Source: CAYQQR01 sp964420035
Lineage (GTDB): Bacteria; Bacteroidota; Bacteroidia; Bacteroidales; SM23-62
Assembly (NCBI GenBank): GCA_964420035.1
Contig: CAYQQR010000012.1
Coordinates: 21,856-85,855, forward strand
Length of the DNA: 64,000 nucleotides
Reading direction: 5' to 3'
Shown: positions 29,077 through 37,142 of the stretch, piece after piece
Layout: each line of letters begins with the position of its first letter
How positions within the stretch are numbered: the first letter of the stretch is position 1
Notes under the pieces: model-generated
The model's input: only the letters and a program-made list of their open reading frames with translations
Database searches by the model: none
Told to the model about the DNA's origin: nothing
Program-made: the position numbers and the translations under genes

Positions 29077-29274
29077 TCATTTTCCGAAGCAGTATCTGAG
29101 TTGGATGTTCAGACTTTTTCTGTGATCCATGCACATGCCGATAAGCAGTTCGGCCCTCTCATAGTCTTTAAACGATTTGTTGAGGTTGTGGTATTCAATG
29201 AGGTCACCGATCGGGGTTCCCCTGTATTCGGGGAATATGTCGTCTTTATTCGTAATTTGAACTAATCGATCCAT
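29077..29274 (-). pseudogene. Carbonic-anhydrase-like gene remnant (N-terminal 58 residues)
   Basis: The 65-codon frame matches the start of a roughly 190-residue beta-carbonic-anhydrase-like family: DIFPEYRGTPIGDLIEYHNL and LLIGMCMDHRK. After that it diverges within about 15 residues and stops. The zinc-binding downstream part (HNNCGM region) is absent; the BspA-like gene begins 70 bp further on. It is best read as a gene truncated by insertion or deletion. The family assignment is from memory of the conserved N terminus. Confidence 0.55.
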
Positions 29275-29316
29275 AGATTGATTTGATGATTGTTTGATTG
29301 GTTGATTTTTTGATTG

Positions 29317-29345
29317 TCATCCCGCACTTGATGCGGGATCTCTGC
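29317..29345. repeat. Palindromic repeat (ATCCCGCA/TGCGGGAT hairpin)
   Basis: ATCCCGCA (29319-29326) and TGCGGGAT (29332-29339) form a perfect 8-bp stem with a 5-nt loop, within a GTCATCCCGCACTTGATGCG-type sequence that recurs widely in many bacterial genomes. It overlaps the last nine codons and stop of the TspO-like gene and abuts a TGATTG-rich low-complexity run (29274-29316). Confidence 0.65.
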
Positions 29346-30135
29346 ATTTCATTTCCTTTATTTTTCTAACCGGATTGGTATCAATATTCAAATATCCGTG
29401 AATAGAGATCGCAATGAATAGAACAATCGCACAAACCAGGGCGGTCCATTGCAATTCAGGGATCTTTCCCCAATGTCTCACGGAAATAGCTATAAGGGCC
29501 CAGACTCCTACCAATGCGAATTCCCGCATGTTCCTGGAGATGATCATAAACAGGTTGATCAGGGTCGCGACAATGATCATGATCAGGGTCCAGGTGAGCT
29601 CGCTAAACAGGGCCTGCCATCCGATCTTGGTCAGATAGGCTGCCACATTGGCAACGGTGGCAATGGCGATCCAGCCGCTAAACAGACAAAAGGGCCACCA
29701 GATCCAGAAAATGACAGGCAAAGGCGCGTCCCATCGTTCCATATTGAGCCGGATCACGATGATGATCAGGGAGAGCAAAATCAAAAACATCATCAGAACC
29801 GACACGCCGGTCTGATCGCTGAGCCAAAACCAGAGCCAGGCAGCAGTGGCCAGGTTAGCGATGATAAACCAAGGGCCCATCTTCAAAATAAAATCATCGT
29901 CCCTCCTGTCAATAAATGCTTTCTTAAACTGGAAGATGCCGTGGGCAAGCAAGCCCAGGTATATCAATCCCCAGATGGAAAAGGCGTATCCGGCAGGGGT
30001 GAAAAGATTATTGTATTCGGAACTCACGGATGCCACGGTATTGCCATTGATTTCCAAAAAATTGGTAAGGTAGTTCCAGATTATAAGTGTAATTACCGTT
30101 AAAAGATTTAGCAGGGCCAGGGTCTTTTTATTCAT
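29317..30135 (-). CDS. TspO/MBR-related tryptophan-rich membrane protein
   Basis: A 272-residue membrane protein from the ATG at 30135, chosen because it precedes the first hydrophobic helix directly. At least seven hydrophobic segments are present. They are rich in Trp, with FTPAGYAFSIWGLIYLGLLAHG (about 45-66) and WPFCLFSGWIAIATVANVAAYL. These are typical of the distant TspO-like family longer than classical 160-residue TspO. The last nine residues are encoded by a palindromic repeat and so are probably not native. Ligand unknown. Confidence 0.75.
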   Translation of the reverse strand: MNKKTLALLNLLTVITLIIWNYLTNFLEINGNTVASVSSEYNNLFTPAGYAFSIWGLIYLGLLAHGIFQFKKAFIDRRDDDFILKMGPWFIIANLATAAWLWFWLSDQTGVSVLMMFLILLSLIIIVIRLNMERWDAPLPVIFWIWWPFCLFSGWIAIATVANVAAYLTKIGWQALFSELTWTLIMIIVATLINLFMIISRNMREFALVGVWALIAISVRHWGKIPELQWTALVCAIVLFIAISIHGYLNIDTNPVRKIKEMKCRDPASSAG

Positions 30136-30229
30136 GTTCCTGTTTTTGTAAATTAGCTTTTTCAAAGCTATGCTTATACCGTTAACAGAAATCAAATTCA
30201 TCTCATAATAGCGGAAGGCCTTTATCTGA

Positions 30230-31075
30230 ATGAAAAAGGACTACTTCAAAAACAAGGTAGTAATAATTACCGGATCGAGCAGGGGGATCGGTAAATCATT
30301 GGCCAAAGAACTGTGCAAACTGGGAGCCGGCGTGGTAATAAACGGCCGTGATCAGGAGCGACTGGAAAAGCTCAGGGAGGAAATGCACAGCCAGAAATAT
30401 GATGTACTGGCCGTGCAGGCTGATGTGACCCAAACCTCTGAAGCCGATGCACTAATCAAAAAGACCGTGGAATACTTCGGCAGGATCGATATGCTTGTCA
30501 ATATGGCCGGGATTTCTATGAATGCACAATTTAAAGACCTGGAAGCTGTGGTGTTCAGGCAGACCATGGAGATTAACTATCTTGGTTCCGTTTTTCCCAC
30601 CCGGGCCGCTTTACCGTATATAAAGGAAAGCAGTGGAAGTATTTTATTCATCTCGAGTGTGAGCGGCTTAATCGGCTTACCTAATTTTTCAGCCTATTGT
30701 GCATCCAAAATGAGTTTAACGGCCCTGGCGGAATCCTTACGACTGGAGCTGATCGAAACCGGGGTGCATATCGGTATCACCTATGTGAGTTTTACCCGGA
30801 ACGAACTCGGCAAATTGATCCTCGACCCCAAGGGTCGAAGAATGAAAAAACCGGAATTTGATGACCAGATGAGATATGATTCCAATTTAACAGTCTCCCG
30901 GAAGATTATTCGTCAACTGTCAAAAAGAAAATTCAGATACAACTATTCCTTCTATGGCAGATTGATCCTGTTTATGAAATCCATCTGCCCGGGATTCTTA
31001 TTCCGTGTTTTAGCTATCGCGAGAAAAAGAAGGATGTTCCAGGGTAAGCGAAAGCCTGTTCAGACTGATTCATAG
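30230..31075 (+). CDS. Short-chain dehydrogenase/reductase
   Basis: A 281-residue NAD(P)-dependent oxidoreductase of the classical SDR type. It has the TGSSRGIGKSLA cofactor loop (about 14-25), the NMAG motif in place of the usual NNAG (about 86-89), the catalytic Ser in ISSVSG and Tyr/Lys in YCASK (about 157-161). Its C-terminal extension is Arg/Lys-rich. It is divergent from the TspO-like gene. Substrate unknown. Confidence 0.93.
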   Translation: MKKDYFKNKVVIITGSSRGIGKSLAKELCKLGAGVVINGRDQERLEKLREEMHSQKYDVLAVQADVTQTSEADALIKKTVEYFGRIDMLVNMAGISMNAQFKDLEAVVFRQTMEINYLGSVFPTRAALPYIKESSGSILFISSVSGLIGLPNFSAYCASKMSLTALAESLRLELIETGVHIGITYVSFTRNELGKLILDPKGRRMKKPEFDDQMRYDSNLTVSRKIIRQLSKRKFRYNYSFYGRLILFMKSICPGFLFRVLAIARKRRMFQGKRKPVQTDS

Positions 31076-31101
31076 TCGATGAAAACGCCGATTCCTATAA
31101 T

Positions 31102-31821
31102 TCACAGGACTTTTATGGCTATCTGGTAGAAATTATTGACTGCACCCAGTACTTTGTATTTGATGTAAAATGCGCCGGTCCATTCCATAAACGCCTTGAA
31201 TTCATGAAGGGGTACATTGAATTCATCAAAGAAAAAAACATCCCCGGACCGAAGCATGGGGGTGATTAGGGTGAGTACATACAGTGTGGCAGAGTACAGG
31301 TCGGCATCCATGTGAATGACTTTCCTGCGATCCGGATGATAGGAATTAAGGAAAGGGATTAAGGTTTGTTGAAACAGACCCTGGAAGAATTCATGCCTCG
31401 GGTCATTTATTTCCGGTGGTTTGCTGCCGGAAGCCATGTCCCCTTTTTTGAAGGGCCCCCAATCCTCGGGCAGACCGGAGAAGGTGTCAAAACCGAAAAA
31501 ACGGGCGTCTTTGTTATCAATCCGGTTGAGCCACCATTTGAAGGAATCCCCTTTCGACACGCCAAACTCAAGGTAATCTATCCCGGTATTCAGTTCCTCG
31601 GTCCGGATAACATGCTCGTACAAAGCTTCCCTCCTGGTATAATCGAATTTCCAGGTATAGAAATCATTATAACCGCATTGCTTCTTATGTCTGGCAATCC
31701 ACCTGGAAATCGCTGCCATGTGGACAAAAAAATTTAAAACTCCCCGTGGTACAAACCGGTCTGCCCTGAGCAGAAAAAATATGCCTTTGAATTTACCCCT
31801 GAGTTTACTGGGCTTTCTCAT
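31102..31821 (-). CDS. TylF/MycF-like methyltransferase family protein
   Basis: A 239-residue protein with the features of TylF-type O-methyltransferases: YLEFGVSKGDSFKWWLN (motif I), FFGFDTFSGLPEDWG, VIHMDADLYSATLYVL (metal and SAM region) and FFDEFN near the C terminus. Members methylate sugars in natural products or surface glycans, but no glycan cluster is adjacent here. The DADLYS and DEF acidic residues expected to bind Mg2+ are present. Confidence 0.85.
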   Translation of the reverse strand: MRKPSKLRGKFKGIFFLLRADRFVPRGVLNFFVHMAAISRWIARHKKQCGYNDFYTWKFDYTRREALYEHVIRTEELNTGIDYLEFGVSKGDSFKWWLNRIDNKDARFFGFDTFSGLPEDWGPFKKGDMASGSKPPEINDPRHEFFQGLFQQTLIPFLNSYHPDRRKVIHMDADLYSATLYVLTLITPMLRSGDVFFFDEFNVPLHEFKAFMEWTGAFYIKYKVLGAVNNFYQIAIKVL

Positions 31822-31908
31822 GCTTTAGTTTATATCGGCGAATGCTCTAAAATGTAAGGCAGCCTGATTTATTGAATAATTCAAAGCAAGATGGCTATTT
31901 TTTTGGAA

Positions 31909-32514
31909 TTACTGAAGAACAGTATAATCCCACCAAAAGGGTCCGGTACCGGTCTTGCCCGGCCTGATCTTTGATTTCCTGACTATTTCCAGGGCTTCTT
32001 CAGGAGTGTAGGATGTTTTGAATTTCTTTACAAATAGAGCAAAAAAGCCACGCCTAAGATCTGTGATCAATATCTTGCCACCCGGTTTGGTTATCCGTTC
32101 GATCTCGTTCAACATGGCTATGGGATCTTCGACAATATGTAGCATGTAACTGTTAACCACTGCATCAAATGAGTTCGTTCCGAACGGAAGGTCCTGTACA
32201 TCTCCTTCCTGAGTTTTGATCCTATTCTGGAATCCTTCTGCTTCAATCATCGAGTGGCTTATTTCCAGCAGAGGTTTACTCAAGTCTATACCCGTAATCT
32301 CAACATCTGGCAGCACCTTGGCTATTTCGATGGGAACCCCGGAAAATCCGCAACCTGCATCCAGGATCTTGCCACGGGTAAATCCGCTTTTCTTCAGAAA
32401 ATCAGCCAGCCTTTTACCGGTCATGCGTATGCTCCAGCGATTTCGTTTGTAATAACCCTCGGCCCATTCCCGGTCGTGGAACACACGGGGATGGAATAAC
32501 TCGGCTTTTTTCAT
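31909..32514 (-). CDS. Class I SAM-dependent methyltransferase
   Basis: A 201-residue methyltransferase with motif I ILDAGCGFSGVPIEIA (about 50-65), ITGIDLSKPLL (motif II), the FDAVVNSYMLHIVEDP stretch (about 115-130) and ITKPGGKILITDLRR. It resembles UbiE/Methyltransf_11 proteins; the substrate is unknown. It is separated from its neighbours by about 90-100 bp. Confidence 0.88.
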   Translation of the reverse strand: MKKAELFHPRVFHDREWAEGYYKRNRWSIRMTGKRLADFLKKSGFTRGKILDAGCGFSGVPIEIAKVLPDVEITGIDLSKPLLEISHSMIEAEGFQNRIKTQEGDVQDLPFGTNSFDAVVNSYMLHIVEDPIAMLNEIERITKPGGKILITDLRRGFFALFVKKFKTSYTPEEALEIVRKSKIRPGKTGTGPFWWDYTVLQ

Positions 32515-32614
32515 GGTTTTGATTATTTGGGATTATTCCTGTAAAGGTATACAGAAGGATTGGTTAATACTTTTAGTTTTCGTTCATTAAAACATCATTA
32601 AGGACAAGTACCAC

Positions 32615-33565
32615 TTAGATGAGATATCCCAGGATCACGAACACGAGGTAGAAAAGGATCAGAAAAGCTCCCGCCCACCGCGGGATTTTATTAGCCATAA
32701 GCAATAGCAAAGAAATAAATAAAATGGTGAATATGCTTAGGGGAAGGTAGAGCCATAGTGTTTTGGGGGCTACTTCAACCGGTCTGACCAGTGCAATGAT
32801 CCCGGCATTAAAAAGAAAGAAGGCCATTACGGAGCCCACAACATTACCCAATGTTATGTCCGGTTTTCCTTTGATTGCAGCGGGCAGTTCCCTGGCGATT
32901 TCTTCTATGCTCACGAGAAAGGCGATAATGGTCATACCATAAACCGTATCCGATAATTGGAAACGGTCCAGCAGGACCCGGGAGCCTTCCACAAGCATTT
33001 CACTGCCGCCGATGATGGCAGCCAGGGACAGGATCATCAGGCCTGCCGAAGCCCATTTACCCGGCAGCTTTTCCTCCGTGAGCATTTCGCTTACCTCTCC
33101 TCCCGGTTTAAGGGTGATGCCTTTTTTGTTGAGACGGATCAGATACCATACGGCAAGGCCATAGCCCGCCAATAAAAGAATGCCATCCCATCGCCCCAGG
33201 TATCTATCGGTTACCAGGACGGAGAAAAGAATCACTGAAAAGATGGGTATGAGCATTATCCGCCATGAGATCTTTTTAAAATGAAGGGGGGAAAATAAAG
33301 CGGTAACCCCCAGGGCCAGTGCCATGGCAACCATGGCTGCCCCGATGATGGAACCCGTGGCCAGTCCGCCCAGCGCTTCGTAAGTACCCACGGCCCCCAC
33401 GCCCAGGTTTTCAGGATCAAATCCGAGGAATATAACGCTTATCAGGAAAGGGGAGAGGTTGAAATGAATTGAAAATCCTACCACTCCCTTCACCAGTTGT
33501 TCTGCAAAAAAGATCACAATAGCGACTCCGCTTGTTGCTAATATAATCGACCAGAACAGATTCAT
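32615..33565 (-). CDS. Sodium/calcium antiporter (CaCA family, YrbG-like)
   Basis: A 316-residue membrane exchanger with about ten hydrophobic segments arranged as an inverted repeat. The alpha-1 region is FDPENLGVGAVGTYEALGG (about 50-68) and the alpha-2 region contains SIEEIARELPAAIKG and LGNVVGSVMAFFLFNAGI (about 215-250). The acidic residues and GNxxGS motif for cation binding are present. A DoxX gene lies 17 bp upstream on the same strand, so the two form an operon. Confidence 0.92.
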   Translation of the reverse strand: MNLFWSIILATSGVAIVIFFAEQLVKGVVGFSIHFNLSPFLISVIFLGFDPENLGVGAVGTYEALGGLATGSIIGAAMVAMALALGVTALFSPLHFKKISWRIMLIPIFSVILFSVLVTDRYLGRWDGILLLAGYGLAVWYLIRLNKKGITLKPGGEVSEMLTEEKLPGKWASAGLMILSLAAIIGGSEMLVEGSRVLLDRFQLSDTVYGMTIIAFLVSIEEIARELPAAIKGKPDITLGNVVGSVMAFFLFNAGIIALVRPVEVAPKTLWLYLPLSIFTILFISLLLLMANKIPRWAGAFLILFYLVFVILGYLI

Positions 33566-33582
33566 AGACTCAGATAGTTAAA

Positions 33583-34059
33583 TTAAGTTTTAATCGCTTT
33601 CACACTTAGTATCCGGTCCAGAGACCATCGGCCACCTCCTTTGAGCAACAGGAATAGGCTGCCCAGCCACATGGCAAAATCCGTGCGCATTGCATGAGCC
33701 ATGCTCCAGAAACCATAATTGTTCAGTTCCCGGAGTTCAAAAGGTCCGAAGCTTTTTCCGAAGGCAACGGGGATCTTGGTGATAATAATGGCCACCGTCA
33801 TGTTGATAAGCATGGCGACAGACGCCCCTCTTGTTAAAAAACCGGCTAATAATAATAACCCGAACAGGATCTCGAAAACGCCCACGAAACCGGCTAAGAA
33901 TTCCGGTGCAGGGAATCCCATGCTCTCAAACCTGCCGGCACCGCGTAATACAGGGAATAAAAATTTCTGTAATCCTTCTGAGAGAAAAACGCCCCCAACC
34001 ATGATACGGATGATCAGGGTTGCATTTGAGCGGTTTGTATTTATGATTTTGATAAACAT
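33583..34059 (-). CDS. DoxX family membrane protein
   Basis: A 158-residue four-helix membrane protein from the ATG at 34059; longer in-frame starts would overlap the divergent gene at 34094. It has the DoxX features RIMVGGVFLSEGLQKFLFP (about 19-37), GRFESMGFPAP and FEILFGLLLLAGFLTRGA. DoxX-type proteins are linked to quinone or thiosulfate oxidation in a few organisms but are mostly uncharacterised. Confidence 0.88.
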   Translation of the reverse strand: MFIKIINTNRSNATLIIRIMVGGVFLSEGLQKFLFPVLRGAGRFESMGFPAPEFLAGFVGVFEILFGLLLLAGFLTRGASVAMLINMTVAIIITKIPVAFGKSFGPFELRELNNYGFWSMAHAMRTDFAMWLGSLFLLLKGGGRWSLDRILSVKAIKT

Positions 34060-34093
34060 GCCGTAAATTGTACAATATAACAAAATCACCATT

Positions 34094-35224
34094 ATGATTT
34101 CAAATGATTCTGTTGAACGCTCCAGGAATCTAATGGAGGCCTTCTTACAAAGAACCGGGGTCACGGGAGACGATGGTGATCCTGAACGGAGGTATCTATG
34201 GACCGATGCACTCGCCGTACAGTGTTGTTTTGCCCTGGCTCATTCCATTGATATGGATGACTATAGGGCATATGCTTTAAAACTGATCGGCATGGTCCAC
34301 CATATCCTCGGCAGGCACCGGGAGGACGATCCCCGGGAAGGATGGATCAGCGGACTTTCCGAAGAAGAAGGAGAGAGACATCCAACTGCTGGAGGCTTAC
34401 GGATCGGGAAAAAGCTGCCGGAAAGAAAACCGGATCAGCCCATCAATAAAAGTATGGAATGGGAGCGCGACGGACAGTACTTTCACTACCTGACCCGGTG
34501 GTTTCACGCGCTCATGCAGGCACACAAAGAAACAGGAGGCAAGAAATACGCGGTCTGGGCCGCCGATCTGATCAAAGCCGGCGAGAAGTTCATAGAAAAA
34601 AAAGCCGGCAGGATCCGGATGTACTGGAAGATGAGCATCGACCTGTTATCCCCGGCCGTCGAAAGCATGGGGGCCCACGATCCCCTGGAAGGACTGATCT
34701 GTGCTTACAGTATCCTGGAGGTTTTACCGGAAAGATCGAAAGAACTCAAATCGCTTAAATCAGACTTTGAGACCTTGTGCCGGGGCATGGACTGGCTCAC
34801 CGACGATCCGCTGGGAACAGGAGGATTGTTATTGAATACGGCCCGGGCGGCAGAATTAGAGAAAGGCGGAACTTCACTGCCTGATTCAATCAGTACCCGG
34901 AAGCTTTTAGAGGCAAGTCTGGGGGGATTGCAGATCTATAAGAACCAGGTCTATCATCCCTTCCGGGCGGCAGAGGGCCGTCTGGCATTCAGGGAATGCG
35001 GATTGTCCCTGGGTACCCGGGTTTTGCACGGATCGCGGGACAGATTCGTTGAATTAAAACTGGCCAGACTGGAAGATTACCTTCCCCTGGCTAAGGAACT
35101 GGAAGAATTCTGGCTCAACCGGGGAAATCAAAAATCCTATACCTGGCAGGATCACCTCGATATCAATGCCGTAACCCTGGCATCGAGCCTGTCAGCACAG
35201 TCCTATCCGACGGCCTTCGCTTGA
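34094..35224 (+). CDS. Conserved hypothetical protein, possible alpha/alpha-toroid fold
   Basis: A 376-residue soluble protein of a family I have seen but that has no assigned function. Conserved-looking stretches are RYLWTDALAVQCC (about 35-48), HHILGRHREDDPREGWISGL (about 75-94), GGLRIGKKLPER (about 106-117) and WERDGQYFHYLTRWFHAL (about 131-148). The helical hairpin-like pattern resembles six-hairpin glycosidases or epimerases, but catalytic residues cannot be named. No signal peptide. The stop is followed in the same frame by a coding-like 39-codon tail. Confidence 0.75.
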   Translation: MISNDSVERSRNLMEAFLQRTGVTGDDGDPERRYLWTDALAVQCCFALAHSIDMDDYRAYALKLIGMVHHILGRHREDDPREGWISGLSEEEGERHPTAGGLRIGKKLPERKPDQPINKSMEWERDGQYFHYLTRWFHALMQAHKETGGKKYAVWAADLIKAGEKFIEKKAGRIRMYWKMSIDLLSPAVESMGAHDPLEGLICAYSILEVLPERSKELKSLKSDFETLCRGMDWLTDDPLGTGGLLLNTARAAELEKGGTSLPDSISTRKLLEASLGGLQIYKNQVYHPFRAAEGRLAFRECGLSLGTRVLHGSRDRFVELKLARLEDYLPLAKELEEFWLNRGNQKSYTWQDHLDINAVTLASSLSAQSYPTAFA

Positions 35225-35344
35225 ATTAATGTCTATCCCTTTCCAAACCCAAAGGTTACCGAGATCAAACACCTGGTTGCTTTTTATACAGAAAAGCCGG
35301 ATGGATTTTATGTGGATGGTGAAAAACTGAAAGAAAGAACCTGA
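35225..35344 (+). pseudogene. Coding-like 39-codon fragment, possibly a DUF427-type C-terminus
   Basis: Immediately after the TGA of the previous gene, the same frame stays open for 39 codons to the TGA at 35342-35344. It encodes a plausible protein tail (YPFPNPKVTEIKHLVAFYTE ... YVDGEKLKE) similar to the C-terminus of DUF427-like proteins. It has no start codon of its own. It is likely a remnant of a lost gene; read-through from the upstream gene seems less likely because the upstream protein looks complete. Confidence 0.35.
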
Positions 35345-35382
35345 ATATTTCGTTGGAGCGAGTTCTTATGAATACATGCTTT

Positions 35383-35730
35383 TCAAAGATTCTTTCTTTT
35401 TTTCCCCGGTAATGATTTAATTACCAGGTCGTAGGAATGTTTTATCCAATCCTTGATGAGCTCATCCGGGAGGGAGCCGTCAATTCTGACATTGTTCCAG
35501 TGCTTCTTGTTGAAGTGGTAGGCCCCCTTGACCTCGGGGTACCGTTCCCGCAGTTCAACGGCCGGTTCGGGATCACACTTCAGGCTGATGCCGCGTTTTT
35601 CTTCGGACAGGTCAAGCAAGGCAAACATCTTTCCACCGACCTTGAATACCAGGGCGGTGTCATTGAAGGGTAAACTCTCCGTGACACCGGGTATTGAAAG
35701 GCAAAAATTTCTGATTTCTTCAATGTTCAT
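35383..35730 (-). CDS. MmcQ/YjbR family protein
   Basis: A 115-residue protein with the CyaY-like YjbR fold: MNIEEIRNFCLSIPGVTESLPF at the N terminus (shown in part), KVGGKMFALLDL (about 30-41), the SLKCDPE segment and GAYHFNKKHWNNVRIDGSLP (about 69-88). Some members bind DNA; the role here is unknown. Full family length. Confidence 0.92.
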   Translation of the reverse strand: MNIEEIRNFCLSIPGVTESLPFNDTALVFKVGGKMFALLDLSEEKRGISLKCDPEPAVELRERYPEVKGAYHFNKKHWNNVRIDGSLPDELIKDWIKHSYDLVIKSLPGKKRKNL

Positions 35731-35746
35731 TATTCATTTATAATCC

Positions 35747-36316
35747 TTATATGGTTTTCTTCAGTTTTTTAGGACCGTACCATAACCAGAATCCGGTTAC
35801 GGTAAAGGTCAGTAATCCCAGACCCATGATGCTGGTGTAGATAAGCTTGATGAATTCACCGGGGGTCCCGAACATTTTATCCATAATAGAGAAATCATGG
35901 AGGTTTTCTATAAAGTCGGATCTTCTTTTCGCCACCTGGAGCAGCTCCCCCGTTGCACCGTCGAGCTGGATACCATAGTTGTGATTCTTGAAAACAAACT
36001 TGACCGATCCCATGTCTTTTCTGACGTCAATTCGTTCAATTTCTGTTGAAAGATCAGGAGAAACTGAATCATGAAGTATCAGGCAGGCATTTCTGTATAA
36101 GCTATCCAGTGGCAACCAGTCTGTTAATTCCGTGGATGTACCCTTCTTGGTTTCAGGAAGGAGTTTCCCGTTGCTGTGTTTTTTCCACCCTAAAAGTATG
36201 CCCGTTCCCGCGATGAAGAAAAAGAATACGAATAACATGATAGCCGTTGTTCTGTGTATCTTCCTGAAGACCCGGATCAGTTTTGATTGTTTTTTTCTCT
36301 TTCTTTTGCTTTCCAT
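35747..36316 (-). CDS. PepSY-associated membrane protein
   Basis: A 189-residue protein from the ATG at 36316 with a basic N terminus, a first membrane helix (about 24-42, FFFFIAGTGILLGW), a periplasmic PepSY-like domain (about 60-140, with IQLDGATGELLQVAKRRSDF) and a second helix near the C terminus (about 160-180, IMGLGLLTFTVTGFWLW). The arrangement matches short PepSY_TM proteins, which in other bacteria are tied to iron reduction or uptake. Confidence 0.85.
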   Translation of the reverse strand: MESKRKRKKQSKLIRVFRKIHRTTAIMLFVFFFFIAGTGILLGWKKHSNGKLLPETKKGTSTELTDWLPLDSLYRNACLILHDSVSPDLSTEIERIDVRKDMGSVKFVFKNHNYGIQLDGATGELLQVAKRRSDFIENLHDFSIMDKMFGTPGEFIKLIYTSIMGLGLLTFTVTGFWLWYGPKKLKKTI

Positions 36317-36354
36317 ATTGATTCTTATTTGAGATTGCATTCCGCTGCGCTGTA

Positions 36355-36435
36355 TTTCTGCCTTCGGCTGTAACTCGCTACGCTGTAACTCGCTACGCTG
36401 TAACTCGCTACGCTGTAACTCGCTCGCTTCGCTCG
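36355..36435. repeat. 15-bp tandem repeat
   Basis: About 3.7 copies of the 15-mer CGCTGTAACTCGCTA, flanked by GCCTTCGGCTG palindromic bits on both sides (36360-36371 and 36446-36456). No open frame and no known gene context; probably an expanding intergenic repeat. Confidence 0.8.
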
Positions 36436-36460
36436 CCGTAGCTCGCCTTCGGCTGTAATA

Positions 36461-36513
36461 ACGGTTCTGAACGGTGCCAAACGGTGCCTAACGGTACATA
36501 ACGGTTCTGAACC
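36461..36513. repeat. 10-bp-period tandem repeat (AACGGTNNNN)
   Basis: Five consecutive decamers of AACGGT followed by four variable bases, with related AAGGAACT units continuing to about 36540. The period matches the arrays at 10584-10628 and 18811-18920. Confidence 0.8.
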
Positions 36514-36759
36514 AAGGAATTAAGGAACTAAGGAACTTCATCCTGAATCCTATTCCTGCCACTGACTCCTGATATAGCGTTCTTTGTGCCTTCCTTGCGC
36601 TCTTTGCGGTTCAATATTTTAGCGTCTCAATGTCTCATCGTCCCGGTGTCACTTCATCCTTTAATTGAACCTCCCGGTTTCCCGGAAATATATATCAATG
36701 GTTTTACTATTGATTTATTACGAGTCATGATTAGATATTTTCACTTTAAATCGCCTGGT
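36514..36759. other. Gene-free stretch upstream of PepSY gene
   Basis: Together with the two preceding repeats this makes a 440-bp gap without a gene. The remaining sequence is low in structure; I see no convincing promoter, hairpin or coding remnant. Confidence 0.5.
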
Positions 36760-37128
36760 TTATTGTTTGATCAACCAACGAATTTTATCGTATGATATTA
36801 AATAATGGATGACCACGATCAACCCAAAGATCCACCAAAGCATGGATAATCCGAGATCATAGCATGCCCATACGGCAAAACCGAAAAAAGATAATTCAAT
36901 AATCAATCGTAAGATCCCAGGTATTGGAATGGGTGCTTTTCCCGAGCGGCTGGGATCATCTGGAACAGCAAAAACACCCCGGATTGTTGCCGCGATTAAT
37001 GGCATACCGATGGCAAGAATGTACCTGAAAAGGCCATCGCCCTGGATCCAACCCCATACACCCATAATGAGCAGCGCTGAAATTTCCAGTATGAAACGAA
37101 TGAATAGATTGACAGGATGGTTCCCCAT
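36760..37128 (-). CDS. YrdB/DUF2568 family membrane protein
   Basis: A 122-residue membrane protein with four hydrophobic helices and the family pattern FILEISALLIMGVWGW (about 12-27), AATIRGVFAVPDDPSRSGKAP (about 46-66, shown in part) and a helix rich in Ile near the C terminus. Function unknown. It is transcribed after the antiporter gene with a 14-bp gap, so the two probably share a transcript. Confidence 0.88.
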   Translation of the reverse strand: MGNHPVNLFIRFILEISALLIMGVWGWIQGDGLFRYILAIGMPLIAATIRGVFAVPDDPSRSGKAPIPIPGILRLIIELSFFGFAVWACYDLGLSMLWWIFGLIVVIHYLISYDKIRWLIKQ

Positions 37129-37142
37129 TGCCGAATGGTATT

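Noticed and set aside
36355..36435. Short CRISPR array
   Set aside because: The period is 15 bp with no unique spacers and no cas genes; it is a plain tandem repeat.
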